From positions 21,244,502 to 21,308,501 of the forward strand of contig NC_089591.1 in the NCBI RefSeq assembly GCF_019320115.1: DNA of 64,000 bases, in the 5' to 3' direction. The DNA is from Miscanthus floridulus (Eukaryota > Streptophyta > Magnoliopsida > Poales > Poaceae). Within the stretch, counting starts at the first letter, position 1; every line of letters starts with the position of its first letter. The position numbers and the translations under genes are program-made. The notes beneath the pieces were generated by a model that searched no databases, was not told the origin of the DNA, and saw only the letters and a list, made by a program, of their open reading frames with translations. Of this stretch, positions 22,401 through 34,599 are shown one piece after another.

Positions 22401-24229
22401 CTCAAGTTATGATTTTTTCAAAGTTGGTACAACAATCTGTGAAAGAAATAACAGAAACCCTAAACTGCTCTCACTGACATCAGGGACTCACAGGTCAGCA
22501 GACCCCGCATGTCAGCGACTAGAATACATAGCATGGTGGTCGGCCTGGTGATATCTCGTAGACGGTGAGGTCTCCGATCAAACCAAACACACCATGGTGA
22601 TCTACTCACTGAGACGCATCGATTGACCTAGGTGGTGGAGGCATGGATGCACAGGAGCCACCCCATCGCCGGGCATGGCAGCACTGGCAGTGCTGCGCTG
22701 CAGTGCGCAGCCATCTCTGGCCATGGCAAGACTCGGTGAGAGGCACGCGAGCTCCATGGTGATGACGCGAATCTAACGAAGCTACCTAGGTGAGGCGAGG
22801 AGCTCCAACGAGGTCTACCTGCATGCGCTGGTAGCACGGCGGTGAGAGTGCGGCGACGCTGCCCGTCATGTTCCGTGCCGACGAGAAAACAAATCTTAGT
22901 AATGTCATGCTACTGGCTAGACTACATCCTGACCAAGCTCTAATGCTAGGAATCAACAACAATGCACGTGCAAGCCAAGCAACGGTGATCTTGCCGTGGA
23001 GGCGTCCATGGGAGCCGAGCTCTCCGATGAGGACAGAAATGGCGATTTCACCCTCACTATAGCTCGTTCGGTGCTGCAACCAAGTTGAGGAGGTAGAGGG
23101 GATTGTGGTGTAGCTATGGGCGAGATGGAGGTGGCAATGGCGCAGTGGAGCGGGCACTAGGCGATGGTAGAGCTGCTCGGTTGCTCGGTGTCGCTCGGCT
23201 TTTTCGCGGCAAGAGTGAGAGAAGGCAGTGGAGAGGGAGAAAGTGAGCGCGTGAGTGCAAGAGAGGGCACTCGGCTTCGTAGATAACGGGCACCAGCACG
23301 CCATGGTGATGGCCCATTGTTGGCTAGTGGTGGCCATGCGGCAGGCAGCTTCTAAGCCTGGTCAGCCACCTTGGTGCGCGACGCTGCGTTTGTCAGGGTT
23401 CGATCAAGTGACTGACATAGCAAATTCCAGGCGCTAATTCTCTGGATCCACGATGAATTGCACGGTGTTAAAACCAAACTTGTAGAGCTATGTACCAGCT
23501 ACAAAACTTCTTTAGAAATCAAAGTCTAATTCTCAATGGTTAGGGAGTTAGATCATCACAAAGTCGAGCCTGTCAAACGGTAAATTCCAAAGACTTTAGC
23601 AAAATTTTCCTAAGTGCCGAAAACAGAGAAAGGCTAATTCTTGTGAGCCAAATTCAAGCATGTTAGGAGCTGAACTAGCCTATGACCCAAAAATAAAAAT
23701 TGTTCCTCTCATCAAATACTACAACTTTGCTTTAGTGAACCCATCCATGCAAAGTCTCTATGACATAGTTCAAACTAGGTCAAACATACTACTTTCAAAT
23801 GATGGCTTACACTAGAACCATGACTTAGTGACCAAACTACCCCTAGTCATGAATACCAAAGTTGCTCAAAATGACATTCTAAACATGTTTAATGTATTCC
23901 TAAGGTCACACAAGCATTTCATACATTGGTTACATATTTTACTTCCTAGGTCAACATGCATATCATCACTTAGGAGCTTAATTAGACAAAGTGATCTACA
24001 TGAACAATGGTCCACTAGTCATCCTAAGTGTTAGCTAAGGTGCTAAGTAACCAACATCAACCATTTACACTTCTTCACTCATGATCATAAGCATACACAA
24101 AGGAAACATGAAATAACAAGCATGTTTCAATTATATGTTTCCCATGTAGAAGCTTATATATGAATGCTTGATGTTTATGCTCATGCAATGCAAGACAAAT
24201 TATGTAAGCCTAACACCTAGGGTGTTACA
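19412..24229 (-). mobile_element. Long solo LTR, Del/Tekay-like gypsy, minus strand
   Basis: Read on the minus strand it starts TGTAACACCCTAGGTGTTA (plus end 24229) and ends in ...CA at 19412 with a cggttctgcgaca terminus. It is 4.8 kb, in the range of long Del-type LTRs. The same family occurs at 56912-61989, with matching landmarks: ccctgagtac at about 19864 and 57342, and gagagacg at about 20204 and 57692. No pol flanks it. A 5-bp target duplication was not clear (ataag left, agtct right). GC-rich frames at 22628-23337 are part of the LTR and look non-genic. Confidence 0.75.
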
Positions 24230-24840
24230 AGTCTTACGCAGCACGCTTCTTCCGCTCCTACGTCCCGCATGCGCTGCCAGGGGATGTGTGTAGTTGCTAT
24301 TCAAGCTGTGTGTGCGCATAGAATAGTCACTCCCTATATATATAATAAGAAGAAAGAAAAGAACATTCTCCTCTCATAGACCTTTGCTATCAGTAAGGCC
24401 CATGGTCCACACTTGTGTGTGGCCTAGCCTTTGTTACAACATGAAATGAACCATGTACAAGCCACTGTTGTAGCAACTTCAAAATCTTCGTCCACATATG
24501 CTGCCTATAAATGCACTCCGGTCTGCAAAGGTAATGTTCACCAACTCATTTTGGTCTCCATATGATATTGCTCATGCTAGTTCATGCTTTCTTTGTTTAT
24601 GTCAAATGCTCTTGTTTGGATGTATTCTCGCGAATTACATCCATAGGCTTTTTTAATTAAGCTTGGTGGTTAGGTTAAAATAGCCTTCTTTAATCAAACT
24701 TTGACATGGTGTTAAATTTTGATTAATGAAATTGAGTTGTTATTTTGATAAACAAAGAAAGTAATGTATTATGGAGATGAATCAAGGCTATGTTTGTATT
24801 GCAACCTTTATGTTAGCCTTCATTATGCTAAATGGTAAAA
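24230..24840. other. Unassigned interval
   Basis: The first ~80 bp are GC-rich and may continue the T-rich locus across the LTR. A TATA-like ctataaatgcac occurs near 24510. The rest is AT-rich without ORFs. I cannot assign it. Confidence 0.3.
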
Positions 24841-26515
24841 AAGGTTGGGTGAACATATAAAATAAAATAAAAAATTATAATAATAATAATAGTAATAATA
24901 AATAACAAAAAATAAAAGTAATAATAATTATAATAAAATGAAGGCTCCCTAGTGTTTCAACAGGTAGAGCCCTTGTCTTTTTCTTTTTCTTTTTCATTGT
25001 TAAATAAAAATAGGTACAACAATAAGTATGGGGGAGATCTCTCAAGCATGACAAACACACATTAGAGATCTCCCACGAACACGTTGCACAAACATCGACT
25101 AATCCAACATGCAGAAGGACAAGCCAAACCACATCTGAACCCCTTAACTCCTTCCTCTACAACGATGGTTTGTGCAAGAAATCCCTCGACTCTCCCAAAT
25201 TTTGATGTTTAAAGCACTGAACAAATAAAAAATGCAAAACAAATGTTGCTCCACCTCCATGCAAATTTATAAACCACACTTCGTTCAATTTTGAAAAGTG
25301 ACATGTTCATAACATTTTTAAGATAGTAGCTTGCATGAAATTTGTTTCATATACATACACTTATGCTTGTGGGAAAATATTCTAATAGGACAATCATGTT
25401 GACTAAGTTGTTGTGAGGTGTGATATAGTTCTGACTTATAAGTCCTACCATTTCTATTCAAAGTGCTTAGAGAATTTGTTTTGATAAAAATGTTATAAAA
25501 CCATAGTGTCACATACTTCTCATTTGGTGAGCAATTCCTACCGAGACCAAATATAACATCTATCAAGTTTCAAGCCTTCCACACATGCTACTTGTTATTG
25601 TGTTAAGTTTGGTCAAGTCTTGTTGACCCTTGTGGAGAGATTTATCATGCTCCCAAGATAAAGATCACATACACCCACATATACATACTGCTCCTACACT
25701 AGGAGTACGCAAAAACATGCATACATCTAGATCCTCTAAAAATTCTGCTCCTACACTAGGAGTAGACAAAAATATGTTTGTTAGGCACATACTCCATGTT
25801 ATAAAAAGATAATGATCTCTCCAAATACGTGGCTTAGAAAAAGAGACATGGGCTTAAAAAATATGGACACATGAAGGTCCAAGTATAAAAAAATGATGAG
25901 GACATGAAGGCTCATGTATTTAAAAAAAGAGAGAAGGGAGAAAGATAGCCATGTCTCAAAATAATAAGTTATAGAGAGAGATCATATCTACAAAAGGAGT
26001 ATAGTTTTAGTTCACCTTTTTCCACACACATGCACTTCTTGATCTAACAGTATGGCACTTCTCTCGTTGGATCCTCGATTTGACTTTACAACATATGCAA
26101 TACAAGTATGCTATTTTGTTTATCCCTACCTAAAGGTCCACATAAACCTTTTGAGAAGTAGGTGAAAACAAAAGAAGGCAAACCATTGCCATGCCTTGGT
26201 AAGGATTTATACACCACTGAGTGATTTGAGAGTGCCATTTGAGGAGTATAAAGTGAACTATGCTTTTGCTTGGAAAAACTTTTAAAACTCCAAGTGCTAA
26301 GATGTGAAATTGGGAAGATGACTTTATTTTGAGAAGTGTTCCCACTTTTTAACAACCTATGGAAACATGTTAGCTAACGCCACATATCCCACTTGTGTAA
26401 AGAATGTTTTGAATAACTTTCATGTATAGCTGTATATCTTGGGATGTTATGCTTGTGATTACTTTTATCTCTAACTTTGCTTAGGGACGAGCAAAGGTGT
26501 AAGTGTGGGGGAGCT
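24841..26515 (+). mobile_element. Athila-like gypsy, 3' untranslated internal region
   Basis: Non-coding internal sequence that ends in the polypurine tract at 26501-26513, next to the LTR. It shares blocks, in inverse orientation, with 43587-45000: gaaggctcc near 24940 versus 45015, and the acatgaaggtcc/gacatgaaggctcatg region near 25870 versus 44150-44190. A short aat-rich microsatellite lies at 24875-24938 and a ctttttctttttc tract near 24980. The 5' coding part of the element is absent. Confidence 0.6.
26501..26513 (+). other. Polypurine tract
   Basis: The sequence aagtgtgggggag lies directly before the LTR start at 26516. This marks the following LTR as the 3' one and fixes the element on the plus strand. 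Confidence 0.7.
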
Positions 26516-27859
26516 TGTTGGCGGTGCTTAACTCACATAATTAACCACCAACACTTGCAAAAAATCCTAGCATACGGGCACCAAATTTAGACATAGGGCT
26601 TTAGAACTAACGATTTCCATGAGTTTTGGTGTTTTACCATTTATAGGAGGACATGTCAGAATAACAAGGAAAACACACCCAAATACACAATACGACAAGG
26701 CGTAACATCAGCCCGACATGAGCCTAGGGGGAGAAGACCCACTTACTAGGAAAATCAGGGCCTTGTCACATGAAGGAAAGGCCCAAAACCCATAGCAAAC
26801 ATGCTCCAAATGGCGCAAAACTTTGCAGGACCCACCTAGAGGCCCAAAGGAAGCATCCCAAAGAAGATGGGGCCATTTGGGCCTAGTTGGGGTGCGGCCG
26901 CACCCTTGGTGCTCCTGCACCACCACTGGGGCCCCTCGAGCCATCTTTGCTGGGCCGCCTCATGCCACCTCTCCATTGACTAGTTGCATGGGTGAATGTG
27001 GTAACTTAAATGCACAGATCAGTGGTATGGTGACATCCATGATGGGATAAAGCATTTTTGAATGACCCCCTCCTCTCGACCTATAAAAGGAGGCTCCCTC
27101 CTCCTCATTTGAACAACACCTCAAGGGAGCAAGAGCAACACACAAGAGCAACATTCCAAAGGGCTTAGTCCCTAGTAGCTATCTAGAATTGTAAGGGAGA
27201 GATGTGAGGGAAGAGTATAGGGAAGAGCTAGGCTTGTCGGAGCCTCCCTACCTTGTACCTCAACAGATACTTGTGGCTCAATGGGTTTTTCTGCTAAGTG
27301 AGTATTCATGATTCTTTTGGTTATAAAAGTCTTTGATTAGTTAAGCTTTACTCTTACTTGTTTGCGGGTTCATCGTCCATCCCCATGGCGGATGTGCTAG
27401 TAGAGGACTCCTAATAAAGACAGATGTTCCTAGCTAACGCTAAAGTAGTAGTCAATTGCGTAGATATGGTGTCTAGGCTAGAGGCTACCTTCGTTTGCCT
27501 CGTGCCCTATGGTTGAGGGTTAGACAGTAGGTGGTGATTGCCCTGTCCATCCCTTGTAATCCACCATGTCTGGGTATGATGTAGAGCCATAGGCTAGCAA
27601 CGCTTGGTAGACTAGGTGTTCACCAGTGCCCAAAGTAAGCAAGTAGAAGTAGAGTTTATCTTCTCATAGACCCAAAAGCCATAGGAATCCACCTCTACCC
27701 TTATTAGCTACCCTTGTGTTGTCCTTGGATGAATTACTTAGAAAAAATACCTCTGTTCCCTATGGAAATACGATACCCTAAATACTTCCTAGGTGAAAGC
27801 TACAATGGTAATTCCATATGCTTGGGGATTCTTTATATAAACGTTAAGAAATACCAACA
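26516..27859 (+). mobile_element. 3' LTR of the Athila-like element
   Basis: Starts tgttggcgg and ends ataccaaca, 1344 bp. A TATA box (tataaaa) is at 27082. Near the end it carries ccctatggaaatacgatacc, the counterpart of gatatcgtattttccctaagg in the minus-strand LTR at 42344-43586. Short frames inside are not genic. Confidence 0.75.
27082..27088 (+). promoter_or_regulatory. TATA box in the Athila-like LTR
   Basis: The sequence tataaaa in cgacctataaaaggaggctcc, a strong consensus at a sensible place in the LTR. Confidence 0.6.
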
Positions 27860-28722
27860 GACAAGAAGCGCATAGAGAGGCTCCATAAGGATGGTCTTCT
27901 CGATTTTTTTTGATTATGAATCAATTGAGACATGTGAGTCATGCTTACTTGGAAAGATGACTAAAGCTCCTTTTGTTGGATAGAGTGAGAGAGCAAGTGA
28001 GCTATTAGGCCTAGTACATATAGATGTATGCGGCCCAATGAACTCATCCACAAGAGGTGCCTTTTAGTACTTTATTACCTTTACCGATGACTTGAGTAGA
28101 TACGGCTATATCTATTTGATGAGGAACAAGGCAGAATCCTTTGAAAAGTTCAAAGAGTTCCAAAATGAAGTGCAAAATTATACTAGCAAGACAATTAAAT
28201 TCCTATGATTAGATCATGGTGGGGAATATATGAGCCATGAGTTTAGTGACCATCTAAAGAATTGTGGAATTGTTCCACAACTGACTCCACCCGAAATGCC
28301 ATAATAGAATGGTGTGTCCGAGCAGAGAAACCGAACCTTGTTGGACATGGTGAGGTCAATGATGAGTCAAACTGATCTTCTATTGTACTTTTGGGGTATG
28401 CGCTTGAGGCAGCTGCGTTTACACTAAACCGTGTACCATCTAAATCTATGGAGAAGACACCATATGAGATATGGACTGAGAAATGTCCTAGTTTGTCATT
28501 CTTGAAGATTTGGGGCTGTGATGCCTATGTTAAGCGTTTGATGCCAACAAAGCTCAAGCCCAGATCTAATAAGTGTATCTTTGTGGGATACCCTAAGGAA
28601 ACCAAAGGTTGTTATTTCTACAACCGTCAAGACAACAAAGTGTTTGTTGCTCGGAATGCAGTCTTTCTTGAGAAAGTGTTTCTCTCAAAAGAAGTTAGTG
28701 GGAGCACAGTGCGACTCGAATA
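27860..28722 (+). pseudogene. pol: Integrase part of Ty1/copia pol, 5' truncated
   Basis: Coding homology begins abruptly at the LTR end with KRIERLHKDGLLDFFDYES, a GAG-pre-integrase segment with CESCLLGKM. The integrase core follows: HIDVCGPM (~28017), a DHGGEY motif near 28216 after a CGA-to-TGA stop, and then P**NG at 28302-28307, where both Gln codons have become stops. From 28391 a clean frame covers the end of the core (TLNRVPSKSMEKTPYEIW) and KCIFVGYPKETKGCYFY. Gag, protease and the 5' LTR are missing. Confidence 0.85.
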
Positions 28723-30475
28723 GGTTCAAGAAACACAAGAAAATGTTCTAGTTTCCACTGATGAGGAGGTGCAACAAGATGAGCCAACGATAGTTGTTGA
28801 CCAACATGCTGAACCCCAACCACGAAGGTCAATACTGGCACATTGCGCACCTAAAAAGTACATATTACTGACTACGGGGCAGCATGACATCTTGTTGATG
28901 GACAATGAAGAGCCTAACACTTACACAGAGGTGGTAATAGGACCAGAGTCTGAGAGATGGCTTGAAGCCATGAGATTCAAAATGGAGTCCATGAGAGATA
29001 ATTAGGTTTGGAACCTATTTGATCCACCTGATGGCATGAGGGCCATTGAGTGTAAATAGATTTTCAAGAAAAAGATAGACACTGATGGAAATGTTCACAT
29101 CTATAAAGGAAGACTAGTGGTAAAAGGTTTTCATCAAATTCAAGGTGTTGATTATGGTGAAACATTTTCACCTATCACTATGCTAAAGTCTATTCGAATC
29201 CTTCTAGCAATTGTCGCGTATTATGACTACAAGATTTAGCAAATGGACGTCAAAATGGCTTTCCTTAATGGAAACTTAAGTGAGGATGTGTACATGACTA
29301 GCCTGAAGGTTTTGTCGACCAACAAAATGCTAGAGAAGTTTGTAGACTCATGAAGTCTATATATGGGATAAAGCAAGCATCCCAGACCTAGAATCTTTGT
29401 TTTCATGAGGAAGTTAAATTGTTTGGCTTCTCAAAAAATGAAGAAGAACCATGTGTTTACAAGAAAGTTAGTGGGAGCACACTCATGTTTCTGGTCTTGT
29501 ATGTCGATGACATACTACTGATTGGGAATAATATTCCACTAATGGAGGATGTTAAGGCCTTGCTGAGAAAGAGTTTCTCTATGAAGGACCATGGAGAAGC
29601 ATCCTACATTTTGGGTATAAAGATCTATAGATATAGGTATAAGCGCTTAATTGGATTAAGTCAAAGCATGTACATTGACAAGGTGTTGAATAGGTTCAAC
29701 ATGAATTAGTACAAAAGGGGATTCATACCTATGTCACATGGTGTAACCTTGAGCGATACTCAGTGTGCTTCAATGCCTAATGAGCAAGAAAGGATGAGTA
29801 GAATGCCTTATGCTTTGGCTATTGGCTCTATTATGTACGCTATGATATGCACGTGCCTAGATGTTTCATATGCTCTAAGTGTTACGAGCAGGTACCAATC
29901 AAACCTAGGCAATGCTCATTGGGTAGCAGTTAAAAATATCCTTAAGTACTTACGAAGAACTAAGAATCAGTTCCTAGTCTATGGAGGTTTGGAAGAGCTC
30001 GTTGTAAATGTTTACACTAATGCCAGCTTCCAAACCGACAAGGACAATAGCCAATCATAGTTAGGATATGTCATTTGCATTAATGGTGGGGCAGTGAGTT
30101 GGAAAAGTTCCAAGCAACAAACAATCATAGATTCAATAATAGAAGCCAAGTATATTGCGTCTTTAGAAGCTACAAAGGAAACTGTATGGATTAGAAAATT
30201 TATTTCTGAGTCGGATGTGGTCCCTAGCTGCTCCAGTCCGATAGACCTCTATTATGACAATAATGGTGCTATTGCACAAGAAAAGGAGCCTAGGTCGCAC
30301 CAAAAATCCAAGCATATACTATGGTGCTATCACCTGATCTGAGAGATCATTAATCGAGGAGATGTGAAGATATGCACGGTGCACACTGACCTGAACATGG
30401 TAGATCTATTGACCAAGCTGCTACCACAAGCAAAGCATGATACACACATAAGAGCGATGGGCATAAGATGCTAGC
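28723..30475 (+). pseudogene. pol: Reverse transcriptase and RNase H of Ty1/copia pol (decayed)
   Basis: RT begins after an acidic linker: WLEAMRFKMESMRDN*VWNL, where the stop at ~29003 replaces Gln, and CK*IFKKK, where TAG replaces Trp. VKMAFLNGNLSEDVYM lies near 29250, followed by a frame change near 29300. The catalytic YVDD is in LVLYVDDILLIG near 29500. RNase H is in the next frame segments, with VYTNASFQTDKD (~30010) and SWKSSKQQTIIDSIIEAKY (~30095). The polyprotein ends near 30475 (MGIRC). At least seven stops make it non-functional. The branch within copia was not resolved. Confidence 0.85.
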
Positions 30476-31457
30476 ATGATTAACTCTAATGTGCATACCA
30501 AACAGTTGTCATAGGATGATGACATCATGTCTGCATTTGTAATTTGCATGTGTTTAGTGAGATGTTCCATGATGTTTTTCATTATATGTGATTAACGAAT
30601 GTGTGATTCATTAGTGAAACTCTATGATTTAAATTGAAGACGTACTAAATGAGATCCCCAACTTCTATCCATCATGTGGGACTGTGATGTAGAGATAAGA
30701 TGGTACATGTGTTGGGTGGATGATCATGTTTCACGGGTCATAGCGATATTGGATATTACACAAACAATGTAGATATGTGTTGGGAACATAGTGTCAGATC
30801 GACCCACTATGAGACACTATGAATATGTGCTATCGGTTTATCTCACAAATGACACACATACTAACGTCCTTTAACCTGAGATCGATGTAGAGTCCCAGAT
30901 TGTGTAAGTCATACTTTGGGGATTCCAAACACTACTCCATAACTGGGTAGTCATAAAAGTAGCTTTTGGGTTTGTTCTAAAGCAAGTTGCAGGGTGCATC
31001 GAGTCAAGATGGGATCTGCCCCTCCTGTATCAAGGAGAGACTCCTATAGGCCCTCTCGATGTGTAGGCACTGAAAGTGCATGGCCATGCCTTGACTAATG
31101 GTTAGTCGATAAAATAATTTCTACATGGAGTGAGAAATGGCTGAGAATCAAGGGTAGCACTTCACTCGCCTTGTCCATGGCTAGGTGTCATGTGGCAGAA
31201 GGACATAGTAATGGCGAGTGTTATAGGTTGTGTAAGATATGATCTTAGTGGACTTTCGGAAGATAGTATGCCTTGCTAGAGGCCAATGCTAACTATTGAT
31301 CGGAAATGGTTTCCAAGTCATGACCGTTGGTTGCATGAACCTATGGGGTCACACACTTAAGGAGAGAGAGGACTAAAAGGACAAATGGATCAATTGGATT
31401 GAGTTCATGACATAGCAGCATTATGGCCACACTGATTGTCTTGTGCAAGTGGGAGAT
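30476..31457 (+). mobile_element. 3' untranslated region of the copia element
   Basis: Non-coding. It ends in the purine-rich gcaagtgggagat directly before the LTR start at 31458, the usual copia polypurine context. Confidence 0.6.
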
Positions 31458-31913
31458 TGTACGGTATATGCCCAAGACCATATGGGCTGTGCAGCCCATA
31501 TGGTGGACCATTAGCAATATATATTGCTAATTTTTGGCCAGGGTGCTAACCTATTCAATTAACCTAGCACACTTCAATAGGAGGCTGCCACCACCTTTCC
31601 TCTCATAAACAAGAGGACGTTGCCTCTGTTCACGTGAACAGGAAGCCGCCACAAAAGCTATTGCAGTGGTGTTTGATCTACTACAGTTCATGTGCATCGA
31701 CTAGTGCTAGAACATGTTGTCATCACCGTTCTCCTCTCCGTACATTTGGACATCCATAGAGGTTCTATTGCATTGTGCACTATGTCGTACAATACAACTA
31801 CTTCCTCGACGTCGGCTACATCGACTACGCGCATTCTACAAAGTCTTCCGCTGTGCCACGCATCAAGAAGGTATAATCTATGATCATCTACATGCAAGTG
31901 ATCCAATTTTACA
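31458..31913 (+). mobile_element. 3' LTR of the copia element
   Basis: Starts tgtacggtatatgccc and ends ccaattttaca, 456 bp with TG...CA ends. The end caattttaca is a common copia LTR terminus. The small frames inside are not genic. Confidence 0.6.
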
Positions 31914-32614
31914 TGGTGATTTATTTTGTGCTAGCGAGTAGCCACCTACGTAACCTAACACCGCACTGCACGATTGTGGCAAGGCGCTACACAAGATAGA
32001 ATGTGGCGGAAGTGATTGGCGGCAACTTTGATTGAGGCCAAAGCAGAGTAGGCGACTATGTGACTGGTGTGAGCGATGGCGCGTAGGACGCTTGTTGCTA
32101 GGATGGGTGAGCGCAGGTATGTGGCCTAGAGTGCAGGAGGTGTAGGAGGTGAAGGAGAGAGGGGGTCATGTGGGGGCATGCTCAACAATCACCATCGGCC
32201 AAGGATGAATGATGATGACGGTCAACAGGAGTTTGAGCAGAGCCCGACTAGATTGGGGTACGCGTGGGTGATGAACTCCAGTGCTGAATCCATAATGGCA
32301 GTGGTTGAAAAAGATGTACAATGTTTGGGTCTCGATGAACCTCATGGGGCCATCCTCTGAGAATGGCGTTGCTCATCTTTAATGAATCGGCATCAGTTTG
32401 GGGAAGAAAAGCTGATGCGCTCTCCCGGTGGTATCCAAGCAAGGGAGAGAAGCCATCCAGGCGGCTGCTAGTTGCCATTGAGCCATGGCCTAATAGAATG
32501 GAGGCTTGCTGTTGTTGGGCTGGCTAGAGAAAAGGTAGCTGGGTTGATGCTGGTGTGGCCTATGGGCTGGTCTCTAGACTAGGGTCCAACCAAAGGAGAA
32601 GGTGGGGAGCGCAA
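31914..32614. other. Unassigned GC-richer interval
   Basis: Sequence between the copia LTR and the LINE. A minus-strand frame at 32248-32478 (MATSSRLDGFSPLLGYHRE) and a plus-strand frame at 32178-32360 are open, but neither resembles a known family. It may be the LINE 3' end plus the old insertion site of the copia element. Confidence 0.25.
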
Positions 32615-33070
32615 CTAGTGTTGGGCAGATGCATCTAGTCCAAGCCTAAAGTGGAGGGGAGGCATTGGTGTTGAGGAAAGAAAAGAGTAGGCTAAACGTA
32701 GAGCAGGCCGAAAAATAAAGGAGAGAAAAAATGAATAGGAAAAAGTGTTTTGTTTTGACAGTGCTCGATGGATGTCTACGAACTCCCTCCACAAAGAATA
32801 GCTGTTATTGTAAATCGTAGCCACTGAAGTTGCCGAAAAACCTTCGTTCCCCATGGTTTCGACCACCATCAAGCAATCTAACTGAACAAGTACTTTGCTA
32901 GCACCAACTTGCTGAGCTAACATTAGGCCTTCCTTCAAGGCATACACGTCCGCCATATGTAGATCAGCTACATTGGGGATGAAGGTGTTCATCGCTGCCA
33001 CAAAATTGCCTCAATCTCTAATGATCACTCCCATGGAACCTGTGCTAGACACCAGATCAAAGGACACATC
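32615..33070 (-). pseudogene. LINE ORF2 C-terminal RNase H domain (minus strand, 3' piece)
   Basis: The minus strand reads DLVSSTGSMGVIIRD, a TGA, then NFVAAMNTFIPNVADLHMADVYALKEGL and VQLDCLMVVETM, an RNase H fold of the kind found at the C-terminus of plant L1-type LINEs. It begins at 33070, exactly where the copia LTR at 33071 starts. The N-terminal strand of the same domain (GWAKPPKGRLMVNVD) lies on the other side, at 39153-39200. The last ~40 codons on the minus strand (FSYSFFLSFIF...) no longer resemble the domain. Confidence 0.8.
33066..33070. repeat. Left target-site duplication of the copia insertion
   Basis: The sequence acatc flanks the 5' LTR. The right flank at 39153-39157 is aaatc, 4 of 5 identical. 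Keeping one copy leaves the LINE frame continuous (NVD then VSFD). Confidence 0.7.
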
Positions 33071-33551
33071 TATTAGATAATCTACAGCTACCTTTTGTGA
33101 ACACAGCAAGACAAGGCAGCGCTGAAAGGCCCCCTGCTATGATACTATAGCCGTTGTAGGTGCAGGGGCCGCATGGCTCACCTGCAGCATTGTAGGCACA
33201 TGAAGTGGCCGGCGTAGAGTCAACCCTGTATGTTATCTAGTTAATGTTACAGCATGTGCGCTGTACTAGGACTAGATGGATAGAGTTGTATAAATAGACT
33301 ACCACGGCAACTCAGTAAAGAGAGTTCAGATTTGCCATCTCCCACATAGGGCTTCAACTAACGCTAGTGTCTTGTACTATGTGTGCATGCTCTGTTCTCC
33401 CTTCTTCTTCTAGCTCTAGCCATAGTGTGCGGGGATGAACAACACTTGTTCGTGGTTGGCACGGCTAGTGGGTTCTCGGTATCACTAGCGGGTGCTCGAC
33501 AAGACTAGTGAGTGGTTCACACACCTGAGCCGGTGGCCCTGTGGGCCAACA
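33071..33551 (+). mobile_element. 5' LTR of copia element 2
   Basis: 481 bp from tattagataatc (TG changed to TA) to gggccaaca. By manual alignment it differs from the 3' LTR at about 50 of 482 positions (~89% identity), mostly transitions. A TATA box is at 33289. Confidence 0.9.
33289..33295 (+). promoter_or_regulatory. TATA box in the copia element 2 LTR
   Basis: The sequence tataaat in gttgtataaatagac, conserved in the 3' LTR at 38890. Confidence 0.65.
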
Positions 33552-33553
33552 AG

Positions 33554-33566
33554 TGGTATCAGAGCC
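33554..33566 (+). other. Primer-binding site, initiator Met tRNA
   Basis: The sequence tggtatcagagcc lies 2 bp after the 5' LTR and is a perfect plant Met-tRNA primer-binding site. Confidence 0.9.
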
Positions 33567-33729
33567 ATATAAACACCGTCGCCAGACTAACCACTGGCGA
33601 TGATGGGCGGTTCGGAGATGGATGGCAGCAGTGGCACTGCTGTGGCTACCCAGCCATGACCGGAGATCATTGTTCACACGGTGTAGGAGGTCAGCGACAC
33701 TAGCTGACCGACGCTGACTCGCACCAACT

Positions 33730-34520
33730 ATGGAGAGTGGTCGGTGACCATGAAGGTCAAGCTCAGAGCCCGATAGCTCTGGAATGCTGTTGATAAGGGC
33801 ACCGACAATGAGAAGGATGACATGTCAGCATTGGAGGTTATCCTCGCTACTATACCAGTAGAGTACAGGGAGCTGTTGGGGGAGAAGAGCTTGGCTAAGG
33901 AGGCGTGGGAGGCTATTGCGATGATGCGTGTCGGCTCCGACCGAGCAAAGAAGGCGACGACCCAGCTTCTGAAGTAGGAGTACGCCAACCTCAAGTTCAA
34001 GGATGATGAAGCAATGGAGGACTTCTCCCTCTGCCTGCAGATGCTCATCAGCAAGCTAAAGAGCTACGACATCACCATCGATGAAGAGGACGCGATTTTC
34101 AAGTACCTCCACTTTGTGTTGGCAAAGTACATCTAGATCGCTCTCTCCATAGAGATGATGCTAGGACTTGTCCACCGTCCCCATTGAGGATGTGATAGGC
34201 CATCTGTGGGTGGTGGATGAGTGCTTAGAGTAGGTGACAGCAATGAAGGATAGCGGGAAACTCCTACTAATGGAAGAGGAGTGGGCTGCTCGGAGGAAAT
34301 CCGGGAAGGCAGCCTCCTCCAGCTGTGGTGGCGATGGCAAGCATCATAGCAAGGCTTCTTTGGAGAAGAAGCAGGTCAACCCCAACACTAGTAGGTGTTG
34401 TAGGAAGATGGGCATTTGGCATGGGAGTGCCCAAATCGCAAGCAGGAAAAGAAGGCTTAGGCTCATCTGGCGCAAGACGATGATGTGGATGAGGCCACTA
34501 TCCTGATGGCGATGTTATGT
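33730..34520 (+). pseudogene. gag: gag of copia element 2 (decayed)
   Basis: The plus strand reads YGEWSVTMKVKLRAR, a TGA, LWNAVDKG, then AKEAWEAIAMMRVG and FKDDEAMEDFSLCLQMLISKL, the UBN2/gag core of copia elements. A stop splits it near 33774 and again near 34135. The zinc knuckle near 34393 is broken by a frame change: the ligands C...C...H...C are spread over two frames (CRKMG, then AWECPN). Confidence 0.8.
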
Positions 34521-34599
34521 GCACTGCACGACATCGAGGCCTAGGAGAGGGAAGAGGCGACGATGGTGGAAGGACCTGGGAAGGCCCTAAAGACTATCA

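Noticed and set aside
19407..24234. Perfect target duplication of the first long LTR
   Set aside because: Flanks are ataag and agtct, which do not match. Small shifts of the ends did not give a convincing pair.
32376..32392. Vector-like string taatgaatcggc
   Set aside because: Only about a dozen bases match common plasmid backbone sequence and the flanks do not. Chance is the simplest explanation.
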